Source of the DNA: Aeromicrobium sp.
GTDB lineage: Bacteria; Actinomycetota; Actinomycetes; Propionibacteriales; Nocardioidaceae
DNA: 60,323 nucleotides
Reading direction: 5' to 3'
Assembly (NCBI RefSeq): GCF_014378035.1
Contig: NZ_JACMOM010000195.1
Coordinates: forward strand, 1 to 60,323
Below the pieces are notes generated by a model. That model saw only the letters and a list, made by a program, of their open reading frames with translations. It ran no database searches and was not told where the DNA came from. The translations under genes and the position numbers were made by a program. Positions 45,858 to 55,287 of the stretch are shown in pieces. Within the stretch, counting starts at the first letter, position 1. Every line of letters begins with the position of its first letter.

Positions 45858-45889
45858 GAGCGGAACGAACCAGAGGCGAAGCGTGGACG
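45857..45889. repeat. Degenerate second copy of the extragenic palindrome element
   Basis: GAGCGGAACGAACCAG followed by AGGCGAAGCGTGG resembles the element at 30613-30679 (GAGCGAAGCGAACCAG, then GCGAAGCGTGG) but has lost most of the paired arms. It fills the 36-bp gap between the convergent Fur and menG genes. Two related intergenic copies support a dispersed repeat family. Confidence 0.5.
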
Positions 45890-45893
45890 GGCC

Positions 45894-46586
45894 TCAGGGC
45901 TTGATCGAGTGGTGCAGCGCCACGATGCCACCGCTGAGGTTGTGCCAGTCGACTCTGCCCCACCCCGCCTCGACCATGCGCATGGCGAGTCCCTTCTGAT
46001 CGGGCCAGGCGACGATCGACTCGGCCAGGTAGACGTACGACTCAGGGTCTGACGAAACCCTGCGGGCGATTGGCGGCAGAGCCTGCATCAGGTAGTTGGA
46101 GTAGACCGCGTCGAAGGGGCCCCACGTCGGGGTGCTGAACTCGCACACCACGATTCGTCCACCAGGACGTGTGACGCGCAGCAGATCGCGGAGCCCGGCG
46201 ATGGGGTCGACGATGTTGCGCAGACCGAAGGAGATCGTGACGGCATCGAAGGTGTCATCTGCGAACGGCATCAGTGTGCCGTCGCCCGCGGTGAAGGCCA
46301 GCCCCGGGCGCTCCCGCTTGCCGACCTCGAGCATGCCGATCGAGAAGTCGCACGGGATCACCATCGCGCCCGCATCGGCGAACGGCTGGCTTGATGTGCC
46401 GGTGCCAGCCGCGAGGTCGAGGATCTTCTCGCCAGGCTTCGGGGCGACCAGGTCGACGACCCTCTTGCGCCAACGCCGATCTTGCCCCAGCGACAGCACG
46501 TCGTTCGTGAGGTCGTACTTCTCCGCGACGCCATCGAACATCTTGGCGACGTCGTGGGGCTCCTTGTCCAGACTGGCTCGGCTCAC
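45894..46586 (-). CDS. menG: Demethylmenaquinone methyltransferase
   Basis: SAM-dependent C-methyltransferase of 230 aa catalysing the last step of menaquinone synthesis (UbiE/MenG family). It has [20 protein letters not shown] near residue 17, the SAM motif [13 protein letters not shown] near 55, and [11 protein letters not shown] and the YLAESI region near 115 and 190. Length and motifs are standard. It diverges from menF across 33 bp, so the two share a control region. Confidence 0.95.
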   Translation of the reverse strand: MSRASLDKEPHDVAKMFDGVAEKYDLTNDVLSLGQDRRWRKRVVDLVAPKPGEKILDLAAGTGTSSQPFADAGAMVIPCDFSIGMLEVGKRERPGLAFTAGDGTLMPFADDTFDAVTISFGLRNIVDPIAGLRDLLRVTRPGGRIVVCEFSTPTWGPFDAVYSNYLMQALPPIARRVSSDPESYVYLAESIVAWPDQKGLAMRMVEAGWGRVDWHNLSGGIVALHHSIKP

Positions 46587-46619
46587 CTGTCTACCTTGCC
46601 ACGGGTAGGCTCATTTACT

Positions 46620-47912
46620 GTGACCAACCCTGCTGTTGAGCCCTCTGCGCCCTTGGCACTCGCAGGTGCGGCCGCGTCGGTAGGGCCGCTCCTGGTCCGC
46701 TCCTCGCGCATCGCCGATCCTGGTGCCCTGCTCGCACTGCTGCCACGCGACAAGGCCCTCGCGTGGGTCCACGGTGGAGATGGGCTCGTCGGATGGGGTC
46801 GCGCGGCTGAGTTCCGCACCGCCGGACCGGGCCGGTTCACCGAGGCGTCGGACTGGTGGAGAGACCTCTCCTCGCACGCAGTCGTGCGCGACGACATCAA
46901 CGTTCCTGGCAGCGGGTTGGTGGCTTTCGGCTCCTTCACCTTCACCGATGACGTCGACGGGAGTGTGCTGATCGTGCCCGAGGTCGTCGTCGGTCGTCGC
47001 GACGGTGTCGCGTGGGTGACGGTCGCAGGGTCGGGCATCACCTCCAACCCCACGCTCGGCCCGGCCGAGGCGGTGTCGTTTCCCGAGGGCACGACCTTCG
47101 CCGACGGCCCGGTCGACAGCATCACGTGGCAGGGTCTGGTCGCGGAAGCAGTTCGGCGCATCGAGGCAGGTGGCCTCGACAAGGTAGTGCTGGCGCGTGA
47201 CCTCGTGGCGACGCTCGACGATTCCCTCGACGTCCGTGCGCCGTTGACACATCTGGCCACCGACTACCCGAGCTGCTGGACGTTCCACGTCGACGGCTTC
47301 TTCGGCTCGACCCCTGAGATGCTGGTGCGGCTCGAGCGCGGCCTCGTGACATCGCGCGTGCTCGCCGGCACCATCCGTCGCACCGGCGACGACACTCGCG
47401 ATCTCACCCTGGCCGGCTCGCTTGCCCGGTCGAGCAAGGACCTGGAGGAGCACGAGTACGCCGTGCGCTCGGTCGCCGAAGCGCTCGCTCCGCATTGCAC
47501 CAGCATGAACGTCCCCGAGGCGCCGTTCGTGCTGCACCTGCCCAACGTCATGCACCTCGCCACCGATGTCACCGGCGTCATCAAGGACGAAGCGAGCGCC
47601 CTCATGCTGGCCGCGTCCCTCCACCCGTCTGCGGCGGTGGGTGGCACCCCGACCGCCGAGGCGGTGCGGCTGATCGCCGAGATCGAGCTGCTCGACCGTG
47701 GACGCTACGCCGGGCCGGTCGGTTGGATCGGCGCGTCGGGCGACGGCGAGTGGGGCATCGGGCTCCGCTCCGCGCAGGTCGAGGGCGACGGCTCACGCGT
47801 CCGGCTGTTCGCTGGCTGCGGCATCGTGGCCGACTCGGTGCCGGCCGACGAGCTTGCCGAGTCGAACGCCAAGCTCATCCCCGTCCGTGATGCCCTGACC
47901 CCACAGGACTGA
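46620..47912 (+). CDS. menF: Isochorismate synthase
   Basis: Chorismate-binding enzyme of 430 aa converting chorismate to isochorismate, first step of the menaquinone pathway. Conserved parts include KVVLARDLVATLDDSLD near residue 185, SCWTFHVDGFFGSTPEMLVR near 215, LAGTIRRTGDD near 245, LHPSAAVGGTPTAEAVRLI near 335 and the GRYAGPVGWIGASGDGEWGI region near 360. A siderophore-type enzyme (EntC/DhbC) is related, but the men context favours MenF. GTG start at 46620; the frame upstream overlaps menG. Confidence 0.92.
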   Translation: MTNPAVEPSAPLALAGAAASVGPLLVRSSRIADPGALLALLPRDKALAWVHGGDGLVGWGRAAEFRTAGPGRFTEASDWWRDLSSHAVVRDDINVPGSGLVAFGSFTFTDDVDGSVLIVPEVVVGRRDGVAWVTVAGSGITSNPTLGPAEAVSFPEGTTFADGPVDSITWQGLVAEAVRRIEAGGLDKVVLARDLVATLDDSLDVRAPLTHLATDYPSCWTFHVDGFFGSTPEMLVRLERGLVTSRVLAGTIRRTGDDTRDLTLAGSLARSSKDLEEHEYAVRSVAEALAPHCTSMNVPEAPFVLHLPNVMHLATDVTGVIKDEASALMLAASLHPSAAVGGTPTAEAVRLIAEIELLDRGRYAGPVGWIGASGDGEWGIGLRSAQVEGDGSRVRLFAGCGIVADSVPADELAESNAKLIPVRDALTPQD

Positions 47913-47948
47913 TGGTCACCACAGGGCTGGTGGTCCCCGCCTGGGGAG

Positions 47949-48710
47949 TCACCGTCTGACGATGGGCGTCGGGGTGGGCCAGCGAGGGCTGATGTCGTCG
48001 CCCGACGACGCGCCGGTGAGGCGCCGCTTGACCCACGGACCAGCGTGCGAGGTGGCCCACTCGACGTTGGCGGTGCGGCGTTCCTTCACCGACAGGACCA
48101 GCCGGTCGCCCAGCTCGAGGGGAGCAAGGTCGTGCCGGACGCCGAGCGCATCAAGCACGGCGATGGCCATGCGTTGGTGGCCGGCGCTCGACAGGTGCAT
48201 GCGATCGACGTCCCACAGGCGGTCGTCGCGGTAGTCACGGAGGCGCCAGAAGTCGACCAGCGTCGCACCATGGCGCTCGGCGACCTGACGCACCAGCTCG
48301 TTGTAGATCGCGAACCGGCCGCGCAAGGCTCCGAACACCTGCGAGCCGCCAGGGTCGTATGCGGTGAAGATCACCGCGTGGGCACCCGCGTCGACGAGCC
48401 GTCCGATCGCCACGTCGTAAGCCGCGACCAGACCGTCGATGTTGATGCGCGGCCGGAGCACGTCGTTGGCACCGGCGTAGATGCTGACAAGATCGGGCTT
48501 CATTGCCAACGCGGGCTCGACCTGCTCGGCGAGGATCGGGAGCAGCTTGCGGCCCCGGATCGCGAGATTGGCGTACGTGAAGTCGTCGTGCGCCAGCACC
48601 TCCGCGACACGATCGGCCCATCCGCGCACGGCGTTGGGCAAAGAAGCATCGTGGTCACCGAGGCCCTCGGTGAACGAGTCGCCCAAGGCGACATAGCGGC
48701 GGAAAGTCAC
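47949..48710 (-). CDS. SGNH/GDSL-family hydrolase
   Basis: Esterase-like hydrolase of 253 aa. Block I is VALGDSFTEGLGD (nucleophile Ser near residue 11), block III YAGANDVLRP near 85 and block V DRMHLSSAGHQRMA near 190 with the catalytic Asp-His. No signal peptide, so it is probably intracellular; substrate unknown. The GTG start at 48710 places the family's first strand at the N-terminus. It converges on menF, with 36 bp between the stops. Confidence 0.9.
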   Translation of the reverse strand: MTFRRYVALGDSFTEGLGDHDASLPNAVRGWADRVAEVLAHDDFTYANLAIRGRKLLPILAEQVEPALAMKPDLVSIYAGANDVLRPRINIDGLVAAYDVAIGRLVDAGAHAVIFTAYDPGGSQVFGALRGRFAIYNELVRQVAERHGATLVDFWRLRDYRDDRLWDVDRMHLSSAGHQRMAIAVLDALGVRHDLAPLELGDRLVLSVKERRTANVEWATSHAGPWVKRRLTGASSGDDISPRWPTPTPIVRR

Positions 48711-48771
48711 CTGTTCAGGGTAGCCATCCGCACTGAGGTCACACACCGGGAAGACGCTCGCTGCCCCCGCC

Positions 48772-50289
48772 CTACTTGAGGGTCTGCTTGCCGCCGTGAA
48801 GCACCGTGATGAGCTGGGCGATCTTGCCATCGGTCTTGGCATCGCGGCTGAAGGACGTCAGCATCATGAGCGGCTTGAACTTCTGCCGGGTGATGGCGTG
48901 AGCGTAGGTGAACTCGCGCAGGCCGTCGGGGCCGTGGATGCGACCGAAGCCCGACTGACCCACCCCTCCGAAGGGGAGACCGGGCACCGCCGCGAAGGCG
49001 ATGATGGAGTTGACCGACGTCATGCCCGAACGGATGCGGCGGGCGATGTCCATGCCGTTCTTCTTGGAGAACACGGCACCGGCCAGGCCGTACTGCGTCG
49101 CGTTGGTGAGCTCGACGGCCTCGTCCATGCTCTTCACGGGATTGATCGCGAGGGTCGGGCCGAAGGTCTCTTCGGTGATCTCGGTGGAGTCCTCGGGCAC
49201 GTGGGTGAGGATCGTCGGCTGCACGAAACGTTCGCCCACGGCGTCCGGCCCGCCCATGACGACCCTGGCACCCTTGGCGACTGCGTCGTCGAGGTGGCTC
49301 TTGATGATCTTGAGCTGCGACGGCATCGTGATCGGACCGATCTTGGCGCCCGGGTCGGACCCCGCACGCAGGTCCTTGGCCTGCTCGGTGATCTCCTTCA
49401 TGAACGAGTCGAAGACCTTCTCGTGCACGTAGACGCGCTCGGTGCCGATGCAGGTCTGGCCCGCGTTCGACATGCCGCCCCACAGCGCGGCTTCGGCGGC
49501 CTTCGCCAGATCTGCGTCCTCGTCAACGATCAGCGAGTCCTTGCCGCCGGCCTCGATGATGACGGGGGTGAGGTTCTGGGCGCAGGCTGCCATGACCTTC
49601 TTGCCGGTGGCGCCCGAACCCGTGAAGGCGAGCTTGTCGACGTCGGCGACGCACAACGCGTTGCCGGTGTCGCCGAGACCGGTCACGACCTGCAGCACGG
49701 CGCGGCCGTGGACGACCTCGGAGAACGTGTCGGCGAGCCACTGGCCGACGCCAGGTGTGTACTCGCTGGGCTTGAAGACGACGGTGTTGCCGGCGGCGAG
49801 GGCGTAGGCGATCGAGCCCATGGGGGTGAAGACGGGGTAGTTCCAGGGACCGATGACCCCGACGACACCGAGAGCGTGGTACTCGACGGTGGCAGCCTGG
49901 TTGGCCATCAGCAGGCCCGATCCGACCTTCTGCGGGCCGAGAACCTTCTTGGCGTGCTTGGCGGCCCACGCGATGTGGTCGATCGCCAGGATGATCTCGA
50001 TCTGCGCGTCGCTGTGAGGCTTGCCGGTCTCGCGGTGCGAGACCTCGGCGAGCTGGGCGATGCGACGCGTGATGACGCTGCGCCAGGTCAGGAGGTGCTC
50101 GGCGCGCTCGGCGAACGTCAGCGCACCCCACCACGATGCGGCAGCGCGGGCGCGGGCGACGGCGGCATCGACGGCCGCCTTGTCGGCGATCGGGTAGACC
50201 CCGACGACGTCACCGTTGGACGGGTTGAGCGATTCGAAGGTCTTGGTGGGTGCGTCGTGGGCCGTCGTCGGCTCGAGGGTGGCGGTCAT
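48772..50289 (-). CDS. Aldehyde dehydrogenase (NAD(P)+)
   Basis: Enzyme of 505 aa oxidising an aldehyde to its acid. VVGVIGPWNYPVFTPMGSIA near residue 148 and FTGSGATGKKV near 228 form the nucleotide site. IIEAGGKDSLIV near 252 has the general base Glu, and NAGQTCIGTERVYV near 284 the catalytic Cys. The C-terminal PFGGVGQSGFGRIHG is conserved. The ATG overlaps the stop of the upstream GMC oxidoreductase gene (ATGA), so it probably oxidises the aldehyde that enzyme makes. Substrate not readable. Confidence 0.92.
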   Translation of the reverse strand: MTATLEPTTAHDAPTKTFESLNPSNGDVVGVYPIADKAAVDAAVARARAAASWWGALTFAERAEHLLTWRSVITRRIAQLAEVSHRETGKPHSDAQIEIILAIDHIAWAAKHAKKVLGPQKVGSGLLMANQAATVEYHALGVVGVIGPWNYPVFTPMGSIAYALAAGNTVVFKPSEYTPGVGQWLADTFSEVVHGRAVLQVVTGLGDTGNALCVADVDKLAFTGSGATGKKVMAACAQNLTPVIIEAGGKDSLIVDEDADLAKAAEAALWGGMSNAGQTCIGTERVYVHEKVFDSFMKEITEQAKDLRAGSDPGAKIGPITMPSQLKIIKSHLDDAVAKGARVVMGGPDAVGERFVQPTILTHVPEDSTEITEETFGPTLAINPVKSMDEAVELTNATQYGLAGAVFSKKNGMDIARRIRSGMTSVNSIIAFAAVPGLPFGGVGQSGFGRIHGPDGLREFTYAHAITRQKFKPLMMLTSFSRDAKTDGKIAQLITVLHGGKQTLK

Positions 50290-51869
50290 CGTGACTCCTT
50301 GATGAGGTCGGCGCACTTCTCGCCGATCATGATGGTGGGGGCGTTGGTGTTGCCGCGGGGCACCCGGGGCATGACGGAGGCGCCGGCAACCCGCAGGCCC
50401 TCGACTCCGTTGACCTTGAGGTCCGCGTCGACGACGCTGCCCTCGACCGAACCCATCGCGCACGTGCCCACCGGGTGGTAGAGCGTCTGCGCGAGGGTGC
50501 GGATGGCGTCATGGATCTCGTCGTCGGTGGGGTCCTTCGAAGCCGGGATCCACGGCTCGGCCAGGAATCCTGCCATCGGCTGGTGTCCGATGATGTCGAT
50601 GATGCGGCGGTACCCGGCGACCATGGCGTCGAGATCGGCCTGGTCGTCGAAATAAGCGGGATCGATGTCGGGGTGCCAGGTCGGATCAGCGGAGCGCAGC
50701 TTGATCTGCCCCTTGCTCTCGACCCGCACGAGGGTCGCGGCGATCGTGACCGCCTTGCGCACAGGCTCGTGGATGCCATTTTCGTAGAAGCCCGTGGGGG
50801 CGACGTGGACCTGCAGGTCGGGCGCCTCGAGCCCGTCGCGGGAAGAGAAGAACGCCCCTGATTCGCCGACGTTCGACGTCAGCGGCCCGCGACCAGCGGC
50901 TTTCCACTTGACCAGGTTGCCCAGGCCGAGGAACTCGGCGAGGTCGGTGGTGTTCTTGGTGTAGTAGAGGACGCCGGAAGCCGGGTGGTCCTGGAGGTTC
51001 TGGCCCACCCCTGAGGAATCGACCTTGACGTCGACGCCCATCTCGCGCAGGTGCGCACCCGGACCGACGCCTGACAGCATCAGCGTCTGCGGGCTGTTGA
51101 TGGCTCCGCCGGACAGCACGATCTCGGCATTCGCCCGAACCGTGACCGTCTCGCCACCGGACTCGTACGTCACGCCCGTCGCCCGGTTGCCGTCGATCTC
51201 GATCTTCGTCACGAATGCGTTCATGCGCAGCGTCAGGTTGCTGCGACCCAGGGCCGGACGGATGTAGGCGTCGGCGACCGACCAGCGACGACCCTTCTTG
51301 CAGGTCACCTGGTAGAGCCCGGCACCCTCTTGCGACTCGCCGTTGAAGTCGTCGGTGCGCTTCATGCCCGACGCGACGGCGGAGTCGACCCACGCCTGGC
51401 TGAGCTCGTGGGTGTAGCGGCGATCCTCGACGTTGAGGGGCCCGTCGTTGCCGTGGAACTCGTCGTGGATGCGCTGGTTGCCCTCGGCCTTCTTGAAGTA
51501 GGGCAGGACGTCTTCGTAGCCCCAGCCGGCAGCACCGTAGGCATCGCGCCACTCATCGAAGTCGGCGCGGTTGCCGCGGATGTAGATCATCGCGTTCATC
51601 GAGGAGCATCCGCCGAGCCCACGCATGCGCGGCCACGTGGCGCGGCGGCTGTTGAGCTGCTTCTGCTCGGACGTCCGGTAGTTCCAGTCCCACTTGCTCC
51701 GGAAGAGCGTGGAGAAACCGGCCGGCATGTGGATCATGTCGTCATCGTCCTCGGGCCCCGCCTCCAGCAGCAGAACCGTGGTGGACGGGTCCTCCGTGAG
51801 GCGTGCGGCGATGACTCCGCCCGCACTGCCCGATCCGATGACGATGTAGTCGAAGCTTTCCTCAGCCAT
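50286..51869 (-). CDS. GMC-family FAD-dependent alcohol oxidoreductase
   Basis: Flavoprotein of 527 aa related to choline dehydrogenase (BetA). YIVIGSGSAGGVIAARLTED near residue 9 binds FAD. RGLGGCSSMNAMIYIRGN near 84 and EIVLSGGAINSPQTLMLSGV near 250 are the two GMC signatures. HPVGTCAMG near 465 holds the active-site His. It forms a two-gene operon with the aldehyde dehydrogenase, giving an alcohol-to-acid route. Choline to betaine is possible but not shown. Confidence 0.9.
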   Translation of the reverse strand: MAEESFDYIVIGSGSAGGVIAARLTEDPSTTVLLLEAGPEDDDDMIHMPAGFSTLFRSKWDWNYRTSEQKQLNSRRATWPRMRGLGGCSSMNAMIYIRGNRADFDEWRDAYGAAGWGYEDVLPYFKKAEGNQRIHDEFHGNDGPLNVEDRRYTHELSQAWVDSAVASGMKRTDDFNGESQEGAGLYQVTCKKGRRWSVADAYIRPALGRSNLTLRMNAFVTKIEIDGNRATGVTYESGGETVTVRANAEIVLSGGAINSPQTLMLSGVGPGAHLREMGVDVKVDSSGVGQNLQDHPASGVLYYTKNTTDLAEFLGLGNLVKWKAAGRGPLTSNVGESGAFFSSRDGLEAPDLQVHVAPTGFYENGIHEPVRKAVTIAATLVRVESKGQIKLRSADPTWHPDIDPAYFDDQADLDAMVAGYRRIIDIIGHQPMAGFLAEPWIPASKDPTDDEIHDAIRTLAQTLYHPVGTCAMGSVEGSVVDADLKVNGVEGLRVAGASVMPRVPRGNTNAPTIMIGEKCADLIKESR

Positions 51870-51935
51870 GTCTCCCTCTCGACCCCGTGACGTGCCTCAC
51901 AACTTACTGCCGGTACAACGTTGACACAACCGGTG

Positions 51936-53507
51936 TCAGGGTCGCACGGCGGCCTCGACGGCGCGTCCGATGACCTCGGCGAGGGCGCGGCGGCCGGAGC
52001 GGTCCAACGGCACCTCGAGCACGCGGATGCCGGAGACGTCCTCCTCGAGCGCGGCGGCCAGCCCGTCCGGCGCGACGAGCCGGTGGGGGACGCGGTAGCC
52101 CGCACACAGCGCGCCGATGTCTGCCCCGGTCGGCGTCGCGTACACGCGCTCGAACGTCGCGGCGAACTCCGGTGCACCCTGCTCCAGGGTCGAGAAGATG
52201 CTGCCGCCGTCGTCTGAGGCCACCACGATCGTCAGGTCGGGCCGCGGCTCGTCTTTGCCGATCAGCAATCCGTTGCTGCCGTGCAGGAAGGTCAGGTCGC
52301 CGACGTAGGCGATGGCGCGGCTGGACGTGCGCGCCAGGGCTGCCCCGATGGCGCACGACAGCGTGCCGTCAATGCCGGCGAGCCCACGGTTGGCGACGAC
52401 GAGACGCCGTTCGCCCACCGTGTAGGGCCGGGCCACCAGGTCGAGGTCGCGGATCGCATTGGAGGAGCCGATGAACAGCAGGCCCTCCGGAGGCACCGCG
52501 GCGTTGATCGTGCGGGCCACGTCGTAGGGAGTGGTGCCGTCGAGAACCCCGTCGATCGCCGCCGTGGCCTTGGCGTCGTCCGCGTGCCAGGCCTCGATCC
52601 ACGCGGGATCATCTGCGCCGACGACCCCGACCTCGACCGCAAATCGGACGTTCGGGCCGGCCGGCACCGGGAAGGTCGCCTGCGTGCCCACGTGAACGAT
52701 CTCGATGTCGGTGCGAGCGAGGAGGCGGCTGACCGGCCTGCTCAGCGTCGCGTGGCCGAAGCTCACGACGCGCTCGATCTGTGCGGCGAGCGGGGAGTGC
52801 TGGAGCAGTAGTCGGTAGGCCACGAGTGCCTCGCCGTTGCGTGAGCCCGAGCTCGGCTCGGCGAGCAGCGGCCAGCGGGCGTCGCGCGCGAGGATGCGGG
52901 CGGGCTGCTTGGCGTCATCACCGGCCACGACCACCGTTCGTGGGCCGAGGGTGAGCGGCGATGGCGTCGGTGGGCCTTCTCCCCGTTCGTACGTCGCAGG
53001 GTGCGCGGCGCCAAGGCCCGCGGGTGCCGGCTCGATCAAGGGTTCGTCGAGCTCGACGTTGAGATGGCCCGGGCGGTCCCTGTCCATCAGGCTGATGATG
53101 TCGTCGGGGTCGTCGATGAACCGGATGCCCGGAAAGATCTCACGCTGGTCGGCGGTCTGGTTGGCGCCCGTGCCACGCAGCCGCGACGGGCGGTCGGCCG
53201 TGATCGCGATCAGCGGGACGTTGGCGTGCAGAGCCTCGAGCATCGCCGGGGGCAGGTTCGCAACGGCCGTACCCGATGTCGTCACCACGGGGACGGCGAG
53301 GTGCGACGCCTTGGCCATGCCGAGAGCGAGGAATGCGGCCTCACGCTCGTCGACCCTGACGTGCAACCGCAGCAGTCCTTCCTGCTCGGCCGTCGCCAGC
53401 GCCAGGGCGAGCGGGCCGGACCGGGAGCCCGGCGAGAGCACCGCTTCGCGCACGCCGAAGTCGAGGAGGCTTCGGACGAGTCGCAGCGCTTGCGTGGTCG
53501 AGCTCAT
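51936..53507 (-). CDS. menD: SEPHCHC synthase (MenD)
   Basis: Thiamine diphosphate enzyme of 523 aa joining 2-oxoglutarate to isochorismate. VLSPGSRSGPLALALA near residue 23 and DEREAAFLALGMAK near 53 (the Glu activates the cofactor) form the N-terminal domain. AYVGDLTFLHGSNGLLIGKD near 415 and the following DDGGSIFS hold the Mg/diphosphate motif. Its ATG overlaps the menC stop, so menC-menD is one operon reading leftwards. Confidence 0.95.
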   Translation of the reverse strand: MSSTTQALRLVRSLLDFGVREAVLSPGSRSGPLALALATAEQEGLLRLHVRVDEREAAFLALGMAKASHLAVPVVTTSGTAVANLPPAMLEALHANVPLIAITADRPSRLRGTGANQTADQREIFPGIRFIDDPDDIISLMDRDRPGHLNVELDEPLIEPAPAGLGAAHPATYERGEGPPTPSPLTLGPRTVVVAGDDAKQPARILARDARWPLLAEPSSGSRNGEALVAYRLLLQHSPLAAQIERVVSFGHATLSRPVSRLLARTDIEIVHVGTQATFPVPAGPNVRFAVEVGVVGADDPAWIEAWHADDAKATAAIDGVLDGTTPYDVARTINAAVPPEGLLFIGSSNAIRDLDLVARPYTVGERRLVVANRGLAGIDGTLSCAIGAALARTSSRAIAYVGDLTFLHGSNGLLIGKDEPRPDLTIVVASDDGGSIFSTLEQGAPEFAATFERVYATPTGADIGALCAGYRVPHRLVAPDGLAAALEEDVSGIRVLEVPLDRSGRRALAEVIGRAVEAAVRP

Positions 53508-54448
53508 GCCAACACCGCCTGCACCTGCGCCAGCCGGGCCTGCCAGCGCGCGTCCGTCTCGGGGTCGGCGGCCACCGCGGCGAACGCGGTCTCGTCGAGT
53601 GACTGTCGCCCCACGGCGAGGAAGCCGTCGAAAGGCACGAGCGGTTGCGCCACGACATCACCGTCGAGCAGCGAGGTCGTCGCGAGTCCGCACGCGTAGG
53701 GCAGCTCGGGCAGCGCGGCGGCGAGGGCGAGCCCGGCGGCAAGCCCGATTGATGACTCGACAGCGCTGGACACGACGACGGGCAGCCCGATCTGCTCGGC
53801 GATGCGCAGGCAGGCCTGCACTCCTCCCAGTGGGGCGACCTTCAGCACTGCGATGTCGGCGGCATCGAGCTCGACGACCCTGAAGGGGTCGGCGGCGCGG
53901 CGGATCGACTCGTCGGCAGCGATGAGGACGTTGACCCGGCGGCGCACTGCCGCGAGGTCCTCGACCAAGGCACATGGCTGCTCGACGTACTCGAGGCCGT
54001 GCGCCGCCCTGTCGAGCAGGCTGATCGCCACGACCGCCTCGTCGACGGACCAGGCGCCGTTGGCGTCGACGCGCACCTTGCCGGCCGGGCCGATGGCGTC
54101 GCTCACCGCCTCGACGCGGGCGATGTCGTGGGCGAGGGTCTGGCCCCTCTCGGCCACCTTGACCTTGGCGGTGCGGCACCCGCTGCGACGGGCGATCTCC
54201 GCGGCCTGCTCGGGGGCCACAGCCGGCACGGTGCAGTTGACCGGGATCTCCCGACGCCGCGCCGGTGGCCACTCGTGCTCAGCCGCGTCGATCGCGGCCA
54301 CCAGCCACGGCGCACTCTCGGTGGGGTCGTAGTCGAGGAACGGGCTGAACTCGGCCCAGCCGGCCGGGCCCCGCACGACCATCCCCTCACGCCGCGTGAT
54401 GCCGCGGAACGGTGTCGGCATCGCGATGGCGTACGTACGGAACTGCAC
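53504..54448 (-). CDS. menC: o-Succinylbenzoate synthase (MenC)
   Basis: Enolase-superfamily dehydratase of 314 aa. Catalytic and metal residues are visible: KVKV near residue 98 (KxK lysines), VDANGAW near 127, YVEQPC near 154, AADES near 178 and the acceptor Lys in AVLKVAPLGG near 202. It removes water from SHCHC to give o-succinylbenzoate. I chose the GTG at 54448, with GGTGGCGG upstream. MPTPFRGITRREGM follows as in homologues. Confidence 0.93.
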   Translation of the reverse strand: MQFRTYAIAMPTPFRGITRREGMVVRGPAGWAEFSPFLDYDPTESAPWLVAAIDAAEHEWPPARRREIPVNCTVPAVAPEQAAEIARRSGCRTAKVKVAERGQTLAHDIARVEAVSDAIGPAGKVRVDANGAWSVDEAVVAISLLDRAAHGLEYVEQPCALVEDLAAVRRRVNVLIAADESIRRAADPFRVVELDAADIAVLKVAPLGGVQACLRIAEQIGLPVVVSSAVESSIGLAAGLALAAALPELPYACGLATTSLLDGDVVAQPLVPFDGFLAVGRQSLDETAFAAVAADPETDARWQARLAQVQAVLA

Positions 54449-54568
54449 GACTGGCAACTTACCGCCACCTCCGTACCGTGGGGGGATGAGCAAGCGCCAG
54501 CGAGTAGACCAGCAGACCACAGCGATGCTTCAACGTCCGCATCGTTCCTTCTTCACGGTGGTGACGGC

Positions 54569-55219
54569 ATGAGCCGAATCGCGATCGTCGGGGGCCACGG
54601 CAACATCGCCCGCCTCCTCATCCCGCTGCTCGCCGAAGCCGGCCACCAGCCGCTCGCCCTCGTCCGTGACCCCGGCCAGGCGCCCGAGCTCGAGAGGCTC
54701 GGGGCCGAGGTCGCGATCGTCGACATCGAGAAGGACTCCGCCGAAGCCTTCGCCGAGGCGTTCCGGGGCGCGGATGCCATCGTGTTCGCCGCCGGTGGTG
54801 GCGGCGACGGAAATATCGAACGCAAGAAGACCGTCGACCTCGGTGGGTCGCTGAAGTCCATCGAAGGAGCGACCATCGCGGGAGTCAAGCGCTTCGTCCA
54901 GATCTCGGCCATCAGCGTCGACGAACCGTTGGACGCCGATGCCGGGGAGTCATGGGTCGCGTACGTCGAGGCCAAGCGCGATGCCGACATCGCCTTGCGC
55001 GGCAGCGAACTCGACTGGACGATCATCCGTCCCGGCGGACTCACCGACGAGGCGCCGACCGGCATGGTCACGCTGGCCGAGTCAGTCGACCGGGCGCAGG
55101 TTCCCCGGGCCGATGTCGCGGCCGTCATCGCCGCAGTGCTCGCCACGCCCAGCACGATCGGCAAGCAGTGGGAGCTCATCAGCGGCGACACCCCCATCGC
55201 CGAAGCCCTCACCCACTGA
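54569..55219 (+). CDS. NAD(P)-binding atypical SDR (NmrA/YwnB-like)
   Basis: Rossmann-fold protein of 216 aa. IAIVGGHGNIARLLIPLLAE near residue 4 binds the dinucleotide. Later parts include RFVQISAISVDEP near 112, YVEAKRDADIALR near 135 and the TIIRPGGLTDE segment near 152. It is an extended-type SDR, often annotated NAD(P)H-binding oxidoreductase, with the YxxxK-like YVEAK retained. Substrate unknown. It lies divergent from menC and converges on menE. Confidence 0.85.
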   Translation: MSRIAIVGGHGNIARLLIPLLAEAGHQPLALVRDPGQAPELERLGAEVAIVDIEKDSAEAFAEAFRGADAIVFAAGGGGDGNIERKKTVDLGGSLKSIEGATIAGVKRFVQISAISVDEPLDADAGESWVAYVEAKRDADIALRGSELDWTIIRPGGLTDEAPTGMVTLAESVDRAQVPRADVAAVIAAVLATPSTIGKQWELISGDTPIAEALTH

Positions 55220-55287
55220 GCGGTGGGTCAGCATCCGCCCCGCTGCGTCGGCGGTGGTGTGGCGCCGGTGTTCGTCGGTCCGGTGGC

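Noticed and set aside
48796-50481. Long plus-strand open frame (561 codons) opposite the aldehyde dehydrogenase gene
   Set aside because: The aldehyde dehydrogenase has intact catalytic motifs; the opposite frame is a composition artefact.
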